Shown one piece after another: positions 7,160-13,760 of a DNA stretch of 13,760 bases. Numbering within the stretch: position 1 is the stretch's first letter; every line of letters starts with the position of its first letter. Under the pieces are notes generated by a model. It was not told where the DNA came from and made no database searches. It saw only the letters and a program-made list of their open reading frames with translations. Source of the stretch: a bacterium UBP17_UBA6191 (GTDB taxonomy: Bacteria; Muiribacteriota; UBA6191); NCBI GenBank assembly GCA_002422125.1, contig DITF01000215.1, positions 1-13,760 of the forward strand. Direction: 5' to 3'. Made by a program: the position numbers and the translations under genes.

Positions 7160-8439
7160 GAATCTTTATATCGCTACTATTAATGGCTCTGGTTGGCTGT
7201 TCTGGCTCTAAAGGAGATTCTAAAAATGCAGTGGCTGAATTTTTGAATCTTGAAACAAAAGAACTTTTGGTTCGTGTGCATGCTACCGGCAAAATTCTGC
7301 CTTGGCTGAGTGTTGAAATCAAATGTAAGGCATCGGGTCAGGCCATCTCTATTCCGCATCAGGAAAGCGCGGTTGTTAAAAAGGGTGATCTGTTATTGGA
7401 GCTTGATCCTGTGGAAGAAAAGCGAAGATTGCAGTCTGCAGAAGTGAGTTTAAAAATTTCTCAGAATCGGGCAGAGCAGGCCAAAATTTCTTGGGAGGTA
7501 TTTCAAAGAGAGGTTGAGTTACGAACCACTGAGGCCCAGTCTAATCTACGGTACGCAAAATCTAGATTTGAGGATTTGAGTAGAAATGTAGATAGAACTC
7601 AGGAGCTGATCGCTAAAAATTTGAGTACCCCCCAGGATTTGGAATCTCTGATTACCCAAAAATTGCAGTCCCAGGCAGAGTTGGAAAAGGCAGAACTGAG
7701 GCTTTTGGATCTGAGGCTTGATCAGGAAAGACTGATGTCGCGAAAGCTTGAGGCAGATATTGCCTTAAGGGATGTGGAGCTAAAACAAGTGGCTTTGGAG
7801 TTGGCTTTACAAGCCCTAGCGGACACAAAGGTTTTTGCCACTATGGATGGAGTGGTTACGGCCTTAAAAATTCAGGTGGGCCAGATTATCTCTTCTGGCA
7901 TTTCCAATGTGGGGGGAGGCACCACCATATTGACTCTGGCAGATACCAGCCGTCTTATGGTTCGGGCCATGGTCGATGAGAGTGATATTGGCAAGGTGAA
8001 GGTCGGGCAAACGGTGCGTTTTTCGGTGGATTCTTTTCTGTTTCGCCGCTTTGTTGGCAAGGTGATTCGGGTGGCCGCCATGGGAGAAACCATTCAAAAT
8101 GTGGTTTTGTTTCAGGTGGATGTAGAAATTACCGATCCAGATAAAGGGCTTTTAAAACCAGAGATGTCGGCTTCCATAGAAATTGAGGCTGAGTCTTCCA
8201 GCAAGGTGCTTTGCCTTCCCTATCAGGCCATTTATGAAGAGGATGGCCGGCCTTGGGTGATGGCAAAATCCGGGGACAAGAACTCAGTGCCCGTGAAGAC
8301 CTTTGTCAAATTAGGCATGGATGACGGACATTGTTTTTCAGTGCTTGAGGGGCTTGAATCTACATCACAGGTTCAGGTTACATCCATTAGTGCTGATGAT
8401 CAGTGGGATAAACGGGGACGGGCCTCACTTAGGCTCTAA
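7156..8439 (+). CDS. MacA/HlyD-like periplasmic adaptor lipoprotein
   Basis: Membrane fusion protein of 427 residues linking an inner-membrane transporter to the outer membrane. The N-terminus is a lipoprotein signal (hydrophobic ISLLLMALVG then Cys15 in an LVGC lipobox, followed by Ser), so it is lipid anchored. Residues about 48-85 form the first half of a biotinyl-lipoyl-like domain (GQAISIPHQES, VVKKGDLLLELDP). About 88-222 is a long alpha-helical hairpin rich in Gln, Glu, Leu and Lys. The second lipoyl half (VFATMDGVVTALKIQVGQII) precedes a beta-barrel domain (LMVRAMVDESDIGKVKVGQ) and a membrane-proximal C-terminal domain (LCLPYQAIYEEDGRPWV). This order is that of MacA-type adaptors. AAGGA stands seven bases before the ATG. 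The permease gene follows after two bases, which supports a joint efflux or export role; the cargo cannot be read from sequence. Confidence 0.9.
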   Translation: MRIFISLLLMALVGCSGSKGDSKNAVAEFLNLETKELLVRVHATGKILPWLSVEIKCKASGQAISIPHQESAVVKKGDLLLELDPVEEKRRLQSAEVSLKISQNRAEQAKISWEVFQREVELRTTEAQSNLRYAKSRFEDLSRNVDRTQELIAKNLSTPQDLESLITQKLQSQAELEKAELRLLDLRLDQERLMSRKLEADIALRDVELKQVALELALQALADTKVFATMDGVVTALKIQVGQIISSGISNVGGGTTILTLADTSRLMVRAMVDESDIGKVKVGQTVRFSVDSFLFRRFVGKVIRVAAMGETIQNVVLFQVDVEITDPDKGLLKPEMSASIEIEAESSSKVLCLPYQAIYEEDGRPWVMAKSGDKNSVPVKTFVKLGMDDGHCFSVLEGLESTSQVQVTSISADDQWDKRGRASLRL

Positions 8440-8441
8440 TC

Positions 8442-9644
8442 ATGCCCATTTTCTCGATTATTCGCATGGGATTTATGTCCCTTTGGGGAAATCGTCTGCG
8501 ATCTGTACTGTCCATGTTAGGCATCATCATTGGGGTTGGTTCAGTGATTGCTAGTCTATCTCTTGGAGAAAGCCTCAGACAGCACACCCTAAATCAGATC
8601 CGCAAAATGGGTACAAACCTGTTGATTGTCATTCCTACCCAAAAGAAGGTCCGAGGAATTCGTTCGGTTCAGGCAGATAGCCTTACGCTTCAGGATGCAC
8701 AGGCTATTCTTGAGTTGGATAAGGTGCAAAGAGTCTCACCGGTGGTAGGTTTTGGATTGCAGATTAAAGCCGGAGGTAGAAATCGTAATGCGGTGGTTCA
8801 AGGTGTAGCTCCTACTTACCAACTGATTCATGGAATTGAAGTAGCGGAAGGGCGATTTTTTATGAGCCCCGATGTTTTATCTTTAGAGAGAGTGGCCCTG
8901 TTAGGCTCCAGGGTTGCAAAAGATTTATTTCCGCTTGAATCGGCTCTGGGTAAAGAATTTCGCATCCGAAACACCGTTTTTTTTGTCATAGGAGTGCTTA
9001 AGGAGCGGGGAGAAGAGGGGATGAGTCCCGATGATCAGATTCTGGTTCCCTACACCACCATGATGAAAAAACTTATGGGCAGAACTTCGTTGCATAGGGT
9101 GGATGCCTCTGCCATTAGTGAGGGAGATGTCTTGACTGCTGAGGAGCAGATATCAGCTCTTTTGAAGATGAGACACCGTATTCGTGCTGATGAGGATCCA
9201 GATTTCAGGATTGTTAATATGAGTCGGATTATGGAAACCTTTAATATGTTGGGCTTTTGGTTCACGGTATTTTTAGGTGGTATGGCGGGGATTTCCCTTT
9301 TGGTTGGCGGCATTGGAATTATGAATATAATGCTGGTGACGGTCACGGAGCGCACGGCTGAAATTGGGGTTCGCAAGGCAATCGGAGCAAAAAATCGCGA
9401 TATCTTACGCCAGTTTTTACTGGAGGCTGTAGTAATGACCTTTAGCGGTGGGGTCATCGGAACGGTGTTGGCCATGTCTTTGTTGTACTCCATTGGGTAT
9501 TACTTTTCTGTTGCTGTGGTGATTCCTCCCGTAGCCTTTGTAATTGGCATTGGATTTTCCGGGTTTGTTGGCATCTTTTTTGGCTATTATCCGGCCTTAA
9601 GTGCCTCAAGATTAAATCCGATTGATTGCTTAAGGTATGAGTAG
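8442..9644 (+). CDS. MacB/FtsX-type ABC transporter permease without ATPase domain
   Basis: Inner-membrane protein of 400 residues with the MacB topology: one membrane helix near residues 21-43 (RSVLSMLGIIIGVGSVIAS), a large periplasmic domain (about 45-265), then three membrane helices near 268-295, 322-348 and 358-384. Family signatures include the MLGIIIGVGSVI motif, GIGIMNIMLVTVTERTAEIG, IGVRKAIGAK and the closing YYPALSASRLNPIDCLRYE. E. coli MacB carries an N-terminal ABC ATPase in the same chain; this protein has only the permease part, as in two-protein systems, and no ATPase gene is adjacent in the window. It starts two bases after the adaptor stop with only a weak AGG ahead, implying translational coupling. 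MacB-type machines use ATP hydrolysis as a mechanical force to move periplasmic substrates through the adaptor and an outer-membrane channel; the ATPase and TolC-like partner must be elsewhere. Confidence 0.9.
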   Translation: MPIFSIIRMGFMSLWGNRLRSVLSMLGIIIGVGSVIASLSLGESLRQHTLNQIRKMGTNLLIVIPTQKKVRGIRSVQADSLTLQDAQAILELDKVQRVSPVVGFGLQIKAGGRNRNAVVQGVAPTYQLIHGIEVAEGRFFMSPDVLSLERVALLGSRVAKDLFPLESALGKEFRIRNTVFFVIGVLKERGEEGMSPDDQILVPYTTMMKKLMGRTSLHRVDASAISEGDVLTAEEQISALLKMRHRIRADEDPDFRIVNMSRIMETFNMLGFWFTVFLGGMAGISLLVGGIGIMNIMLVTVTERTAEIGVRKAIGAKNRDILRQFLLEAVVMTFSGGVIGTVLAMSLLYSIGYYFSVAVVIPPVAFVIGIGFSGFVGIFFGYYPALSASRLNPIDCLRYE

Positions 9645-9674
9645 TGTGAATTTTTGCGGATCAAACTGACGAAC

Positions 9675-9703
9675 TTGATTCTCGGTATATTCTCGTATAT
9701 GAT
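9675..9703 (+). promoter_or_regulatory. Sigma70-type promoter of the lexA-imuB-dnaE2 operon
   Basis: TTGATT (9675-9680) and TATGAT (9698-9703) are separated by exactly 17 bases; the -10 hexamer has one mismatch to consensus and the -35 hexamer two. The expected start point, about seven bases after the -10 box, falls on or next to the A of the lexA ATG at 9710, so the message would be leaderless. No Shine-Dalgarno sequence precedes that ATG, which agrees with this. Predicted, not measured. Confidence 0.6.
9678..9695 (+). repeat. Direct repeat, candidate LexA operator
   Basis: ATTCTCG occurs twice (9678-9684 and 9689-9695), with starts 11 bases apart, about one helical turn; both copies run on into (G)TATAT. 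The arrangement ATTC-N7-ATTC resembles the direct-repeat GTTC-N7-GTTC operator known for alphaproteobacterial LexA. It fills the space between the -35 and -10 boxes, so a bound repressor would block RNA polymerase. Assignment to this LexA is inference from position and geometry. Confidence 0.45.
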
Positions 9704-9711
9704 TAGATCAT
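9699..9711. repeat. Short inverted repeat over the -10 box and start codon
   Basis: ATGAT and ATCAT flank a three-base centre (TAG), giving a 5-bp dyad that covers most of the -10 hexamer and the first bases of the lexA ATG. It could be a second operator half or chance in AT-rich DNA; short arms make the call weak. Confidence 0.25.
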
Positions 9712-10306
9712 GCATCTAACTGAAATTCAAAAAAAAATCTATGCCTATCTCTGTGAGAAATGGAAAAAAACTGGGGTTATGCCCAACACGGTTGAGATTC
9801 AAAAATTCTTTGGTTATAACGCCAACTCCACGGTAATCCAGCATTTGAAAGCCTTACAGAAAAAGGGTCTGATTGAGGTTGATTCTCATCAAAGACGAGG
9901 AATTGTATTGCTTGAACCTAAAGCTTCTCCTCCAACCAGAATTGAGGTTTTAGGAGTAGTGCATGCAGGGCCCATGATTGAAACCTATGAGATGCAGGAG
10001 GAAATTTTATTTCCGCAAATTTTTCTAAGGCATGGGGGAGAGGGGTTTGCCCTGAGCGTAAAAGGGGAGTCCATGATTGGGGCCGGCATCATGCCAGGAG
10101 ATATTGTTTTTATTGAGCGAATACCCACAGCCAGAAATGGACAAATTGTTGTGGCATCTTTGGAGGGAAGAATGACCCTGAAACGATATTTTCGTGAGGG
10201 AAACATGACTCGACTACAGCCTGAAAATCCTGAGATGGAGCCTATATTGATTGAGGGGGGAGTGGAAATTATTGGAGTTATGACAGGTCTTTTAAGGAAG
10301 GTGTAA
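9710..10306 (+). CDS. lexA: LexA-type self-cleaving SOS repressor heading a mutagenesis cassette
   Basis: Repressor of 198 residues, close to E. coli LexA (202). The N-terminal winged helix-turn-helix spans about 1-66 (MHLTEIQKKIYAYL, then EIQKFFGYNANSTVIQHLKAL and a RRGIVLL wing). The C-terminal peptidase domain has the Ala86-Gly87 cleavage bond (VHAGPM), nucleophile Ser121 (KGESMIGAG) and general base Lys158 (MTLKRY), spaced as in E. coli with a two-residue offset. So RecA-stimulated autocleavage is expected to work. The recognition helix departs from the common SPNA-type sequence: at the equivalent place it reads NANSTVIQ, pointing to a different operator. The start matches the family N-terminus although no ribosome binding site precedes it; the promoter suggests a leaderless message. 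It is followed after three bases by imuB, so it probably represses this cassette (a LexA2-like role) and may not be the cell's only LexA. Confidence 0.93.
   Translation: MHLTEIQKKIYAYLCEKWKKTGVMPNTVEIQKFFGYNANSTVIQHLKALQKKGLIEVDSHQRRGIVLLEPKASPPTRIEVLGVVHAGPMIETYEMQEEILFPQIFLRHGGEGFALSVKGESMIGAGIMPGDIVFIERIPTARNGQIVVASLEGRMTLKRYFREGNMTRLQPENPEMEPILIEGGVEIIGVMTGLLRKV
10294..10301 (+). promoter_or_regulatory. Ribosome binding site of imuB
   Basis: AAGGAAGG sits inside the last lexA codons, eight bases before the imuB ATG at 10310. It is a strong site, in contrast to the lack of one before lexA, so imuB can be translated well from the shared message. Confidence 0.6.
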
Positions 10307-10309
10307 ACC

Positions 10310-11797
10310 ATGATTGCCGCCCTTTGGATTCCCTGTATTCGTCTTCAGGCTGTTTTACCAGAAGATATTCGTAAGGCCCTTTTAGATCCACAGAATCGTT
10401 CTTTTGCTTTGCCGACTCTTTCCATGGGTCTTTGCAGTGATATGTCAAAAGGTCAGATTCTGGAGGTCTGTAGCAATGCTGAGTCCGAAGGAGTTAGAGT
10501 TGGTATGAGTGTATTGCGGGCCAGAATCCAGAGTCCAGATTTACAACTTTTTGTGTTGGACTCCTTGGCCTACGACAAAATTTTGGATGAGGTGAAGGTT
10601 TTTTTGAATGCAAGCTCTCCTCGTTGGCAGGAAGTCGAAACAGGAATGTTTCTTTTGGAGTTGGATTGGCTTCGTTCGGGATGTTCAAGAGAGGAGGCCA
10701 AAAAAACGGGCACACAATTACTTCAGAAAATCTGCCATAAGACAGGGTTTATGGCTTCGTTGGCCATAGCCAGCAAACCTTTGCCAGCCAGATTGGCAGC
10801 ACTTGAGACAAAAGCTTTCTGCGTGAACTTTATCAGTCAGGAAAGAGAGCTTCAGCTTATGTCAAGGCAGCCTGTGGATGTTTGTCCCCTGAGTCCCAAA
10901 ACTCTGTCTCGCCTTAAGACACTTGGCATTTCTACCTTGGGAGATCTGAGACAAATCAAGAGACAGGATTTGGTCTCACAGTTTGGGATGGAAGGGCATG
11001 TTTTACATCAGGCATCTCTGGGAGGCATGGGAATTGGGATTCCAATTGCGGAGGGGAAACGAAAATCAGTACTTAGAGAGTCTATGGAGACAGCCTTGCA
11101 GCCCAAAAACTGGGTTTTTAAGCGCTTGACATTGGGGATTCAGAAACTGTGTCTTGAGTTGGCCGTAGAAGGATTGGGCTTTTTTGAACTTGAGACCCGT
11201 TTTATCCTTGAAAACAAATCCATAATTAAACTGAATCTTGTTTTACCTACTCTTACTCGAGATTTGCATGGTTGTGAGCGGCTGCTTCATTTACATTTTG
11301 AAAAGCTGCAATTCCAGGATGCGATCTCCTTTTTTGAGATTGAGCTTTTAAAGCTGGCTCCCTGGCAGTTTCAACAGTCGGCTCTCAAGAGTTTTTATAA
11401 ACCATGTCGCAATGCCGGCAGCTTGCAAAATCTTTTTTACAGGTTGCATACAAGGGGCTATCAGTTATGGGAGATCATATCTACATCTCCTACTCATCGT
11501 ATTCCAGAGCGCCGCGCTTTTTTGCAGTCCTTGGATGTCAAAAAAAACACCAGACCATTGTGTGTCCCTAGGCCAATTCAGATTGCAGAGGATGAAGAAG
11601 GTAAGCCTTTGTCTTTAGTTGTAAACCATCGAGCCTATTGGGTGGAAAGAGTGTTGCAGGTTTGGAATGTTTGTGAGGATTGGTGGACTCAATGTCCTGT
11701 GGATCGCTCCTATTATCGTTTGCAGCTAAAAAATGGTGCTGTCTTGAAGGTGTTTCGTGACAACATGGATTCAAGCTGGTTTCGCCAGACTGGCTAA
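10310..11797 (+). CDS. imuB: ImuB, inactive Y-family polymerase homologue of the mutasome
   Basis: Protein of 495 residues, normal ImuB length. ImuB is a Y-family polymerase relative without catalytic activity that recruits DnaE2 and the sliding clamp at lesions. The N-terminus MIAALWIPCIRLQAVL replaces the acidic first motif of active Y-family enzymes with the ImuB-style LWIP motif, and the usual DE pair of the palm motif is absent (TGMFLLELD at 111-119). The thumb-like helix-hairpin-helix is near 194-225 (SRLKTLGISTLGDLRQI). The C-terminal ImuB tail is clear at about 430-495 (YWVERVLQVWNVCEDWW, RSYYRLQLKNG, DSSWFRQTG). No perfect QLxLF clamp motif is seen; QQSALKSF (355-362) and QNLF (373-376) are imperfect candidates. 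It follows lexA by three bases and precedes dnaE2 by nine, but the usual imuA is missing between them. Confidence 0.9.
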   Translation: MIAALWIPCIRLQAVLPEDIRKALLDPQNRSFALPTLSMGLCSDMSKGQILEVCSNAESEGVRVGMSVLRARIQSPDLQLFVLDSLAYDKILDEVKVFLNASSPRWQEVETGMFLLELDWLRSGCSREEAKKTGTQLLQKICHKTGFMASLAIASKPLPARLAALETKAFCVNFISQERELQLMSRQPVDVCPLSPKTLSRLKTLGISTLGDLRQIKRQDLVSQFGMEGHVLHQASLGGMGIGIPIAEGKRKSVLRESMETALQPKNWVFKRLTLGIQKLCLELAVEGLGFFELETRFILENKSIIKLNLVLPTLTRDLHGCERLLHLHFEKLQFQDAISFFEIELLKLAPWQFQQSALKSFYKPCRNAGSLQNLFYRLHTRGYQLWEIISTSPTHRIPERRAFLQSLDVKKNTRPLCVPRPIQIAEDEEGKPLSLVVNHRAYWVERVLQVWNVCEDWWTQCPVDRSYYRLQLKNGAVLKVFRDNMDSSWFRQTG

Positions 11798-11800
11798 AGG
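11796..11800 (+). promoter_or_regulatory. Ribosome binding site of dnaE2
   Basis: AAAGG overlaps the imuB stop codon and stands six bases before the ATG at 11807. It supports this start and suggests that dnaE2 translation follows that of imuB. Confidence 0.55.
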
Positions 11801-11806
11801 TGCGCC

Positions 11807-13760
11807 ATGTCTTTTGCCGAACTCGCGCTTAAAAGCTGGTTTTCATTCTTAAGGGCGGCTTCTAGTCCTGAGGATCTGGTGGATGAGGCTGCGGCTCTTG
11901 GCATAGATTCTTTGGCCTTAACCGATAGAATGGGTCTTTACGGCATTATTCCCTTTTTGAATCGTTGCCAGAAATTGGGCATTCATGGAATTGTCGGGGC
12001 TCAGCTTATCTGTGAGAATAAAGACTCAATTCTGGTTTTATGTGAAAACCGTACCGGATATTCCAATTTGTGCAGCTTGCTGACAAAGGCGGCTCGCCAA
12101 AGTACACCCGAAGAGCCTAAAGTTTCTTCCAGCCTTTTAAGGGAACATCGGGAAGGTTTGTTTGTATTGCTTGGGGATAAAGAGAGCATGGCTTGGAAGT
12201 ATGCCAAAAACCGAGAACTTCTGGATTTGCAAAAAAATGTAAATTTCTGGAAGGATCTCTTTGGTAAAGACCGTTCTTTTATACTTTATACATTCCATTT
12301 TGAAGAGAACGAAAATTTTGCCAATGCCTACCTACATCAGGTGGCAGATGAGTCCCAGATTCCATTGATTCCTAGCAATCAACCCCTGTATTCAACCCGT
12401 AGTCGCTCCCAAGTGCTGGAGGTTCTATCTTGCATTCGTGAGCACAAAACTCTTTTAAAGGCTCAGGATATTCGCCCCCTCAATCACCATCGTTGCCTAA
12501 AGTCCAAAAATGAATTACAGAAAATTTTACCTGATTATTTCAACAATGCCGAAAAACTGGCGGCGCGCTGCCAGCTCAATCTGAATTTCGAGAATGTCAG
12601 AATACCTGATTTTAAGACACCTTCCAACCAAAGCCACGATCAATATCTGGAGGAGCTATGTCTTCAGAATCTGCCCCAATATTATCCAGAAATCACTGCT
12701 GAGGTAATACAAAGGTTGCAGGAAGAGCTTCATTTGATTCAAAAAAAGAACCTCAGTGGCTATTTTTTGGTGGTATGGGATTTGGTTTCATTTGCCAAAA
12801 GTTGTGGGATTTTATGTCAGGGAAGAGGGTCGGCTGCCAATTCTATGGTGGCTTACATTTTAGGCATCATGCCAGTGGATCCTATCAAGTATAACCTGCT
12901 TTTTGGCCGCTTTTTGAATGAAGAAACGAACTCAGCCCCAGATATTGATCTGGATTTTGCCTCTACTCCGCAAACAGGAAGGCCGGATCGGGAAACCGTA
13001 ATTCAATATGTGTATGAAAAATATGGGGCAGACCATGTGGCGATGGTCTGCACCTTTGTAACATTTCAGGCCAGAATGGCAATTCGCGAGGTTGGTAAGG
13101 TTTTTGAAATGCCTGAGGAAGTATTAGGGTTAATGGCTAAAATGTGTGGTGGTTATTCATTTCGCCGCTCCTTTAGTGAAGTTTTTTGTGTAGAAAGCCT
13201 TAAGGGATGGTATGCATCCCCCTACTGGGCCCCATTTCTTCGCATGCTAAATGAGATTCAGGATGTGCCAAGACATGTTTCCATTCATGTAGGTGGCATG
13301 ATTGTGACCTCTAGGCCACTATCGGAAATTGTGCCACTCGAGCCGGCCTCCATGCAAAAAAGGGTCATCTGCCAGTGGGATAAAGACATGATTGAAGATG
13401 CGGGTCTGATTAAAATTGATATTTTAGGTCTGAGGATGTTGTCTGTTCTGGGTGATGTAAAAAAGATGGTAGAGGATGATCTAGGCACTCCTTTGGAGCT
13501 ACAAAATATCCCCCGTGAAGATTCCCTTGTATACAATCAGATTTGTGAGGCGGATACAGTAGGGCTATTTCAGGTTGAATCCAGGGCCCAAATGCAAAGT
13601 CTTCCCCGTACCAGGCCGCAAAATTTTTTAGAACTAGGCATACAGGTGGCCATAATTCGACCAGGGCCCTTGCAGGGCAACATGGTAAATCCCTACATTG
13701 AAAGAAAACAGGGCCGTGAAGCGGTTGTTTACATGCACCCCCTTTTGGAGCCAGTGCTTT
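11807..13760 (+). CDS. dnaE2: Error-prone DNA polymerase DnaE2 (3' end outside window)
   Basis: C-family DNA polymerase used for translesion synthesis; 651 codons are visible without a stop, of a family usually about 1000-1100 residues. The start FAELALKSWFSFL aligns with the DnaE2 N-terminus YAELHCHSNFSFL. The PHP domain (about 1-250) is degenerate: both His of HCH are Ala7 and Lys9, TDHDGLYG reads TDRMGLYG (Arg41, Met42), GAEL reads GAQL (Gln66), and TNDVHY reads SNQPLY (192-194). In contrast the polymerase core is intact: GRGSAANS at 339-346, catalytic Asp381 and Asp383 in PDIDLDF, and Asp538 in IKIDILGL; IHVGGMIVT and GLFQVESRAQM are also typical of the family. So polymerase activity is expected and any PHP exonuclease is not. 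It is the last visible gene of the lexA operon, starting nine bases after imuB; full-length intactness cannot be judged here. Confidence 0.93.
   Translation, partial: MSFAELALKSWFSFLRAASSPEDLVDEAAALGIDSLALTDRMGLYGIIPFLNRCQKLGIHGIVGAQLICENKDSILVLCENRTGYSNLCSLLTKAARQSTPEEPKVSSSLLREHREGLFVLLGDKESMAWKYAKNRELLDLQKNVNFWKDLFGKDRSFILYTFHFEENENFANAYLHQVADESQIPLIPSNQPLYSTRSRSQVLEVLSCIREHKTLLKAQDIRPLNHHRCLKSKNELQKILPDYFNNAEKLAARCQLNLNFENVRIPDFKTPSNQSHDQYLEELCLQNLPQYYPEITAEVIQRLQEELHLIQKKNLSGYFLVVWDLVSFAKSCGILCQGRGSAANSMVAYILGIMPVDPIKYNLLFGRFLNEETNSAPDIDLDFASTPQTGRPDRETVIQYVYEKYGADHVAMVCTFVTFQARMAIREVGKVFEMPEEVLGLMAKMCGGYSFRRSFSEVFCVESLKGWYASPYWAPFLRMLNEIQDVPRHVSIHVGGMIVTSRPLSEIVPLEPASMQKRVICQWDKDMIEDAGLIKIDILGLRMLSVLGDVKKMVEDDLGTPLELQNIPREDSLVYNQICEADTVGLFQVESRAQMQSLPRTRPQNFLELGIQVAIIRPGPLQGNMVNPYIERKQGREAVVYMHPLLEPVL

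Noticed and set aside
9050..9493. Open frame of 147 codons on the minus strand inside the permease gene
   Set aside because: It is antisense to conserved MacB motifs and its low-complexity Ile/Thr/Pro composition is what antisense of membrane helices gives.
9660..9679. ATCAA/TTGAT inverted repeat after the permease gene as a terminator
   Set aside because: Arms of only five AT-rich pairs with a ten-base loop and no following T-run; too weak for an intrinsic terminator.
9645..9709. Standard LexA boxes (CTG-N10-CAG or GAAC-N4-GTTC) before lexA
   Set aside because: Neither pattern is present; GAACTTGATTC at 9671-9681 has wrong spacing and a mismatch.

Overview
The window is a gene-dense, moderately AT-rich piece of a Gram-negative chromosome with almost no non-coding DNA. 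The bacterial class is not proven. A lipobox lipoprotein feeding a MacA/MacB-like envelope transporter, a secreted M14 carboxypeptidase, a large soluble cyclase and a lexA-imuB-dnaE2 mutagenesis cassette would fit the former deltaproteobacteria, for example Bdellovibrionota, but this is inference from gene content. I see no rRNA, tRNA, insertion sequence, CRISPR array or prophage gene.

Layout. (A) 24-4693, plus strand: a cyclic-nucleotide-binding protein overlaps (ATGA) a 1069-residue GAF-GAF-class III adenylate cyclase-HEAT repeat protein. The pair looks like a cAMP signalling module in which the neighbour can bind the cyclase product. (B) 4683-6439, minus strand: a secreted zinc carboxypeptidase is translationally coupled (TAATG) to a small YjbR/MmcQ protein, whose 3' end overlaps the cyclase tail-to-tail. 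(C) 6476-9644, plus strand: a soluble protein with a type II secretion F-like N-terminus, a MacA/HlyD-like lipoprotein adaptor and a MacB/FtsX-type permease lacking its ATPase domain form a tight operon. It diverges from block B across only 36 bp. (D) 9710-13760, plus strand: lexA (paralogue type), imuB and dnaE2 (cut by the window end) are separated by 3 and 9 bp and driven by a clear promoter.

How block D probably works: LexA represses its own operon, RecA-stimulated self-cleavage after DNA damage releases it, and ImuB (a catalytically dead Y-family scaffold) brings the error-prone polymerase DnaE2 to the clamp. Unusual points are the absence of imuA between lexA and imuB, a DnaE2 whose PHP metal ligands are largely replaced, a LexA with an atypical recognition helix, a 7-bp direct repeat (ATTC-N7-ATTC geometry) inside the promoter, and a predicted start of transcription at or next to the lexA ATG (leaderless message).

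Genes lie end to end, the longest gap being the 65 bp before lexA. No convincing hairpin-plus-U-tract terminator was seen.
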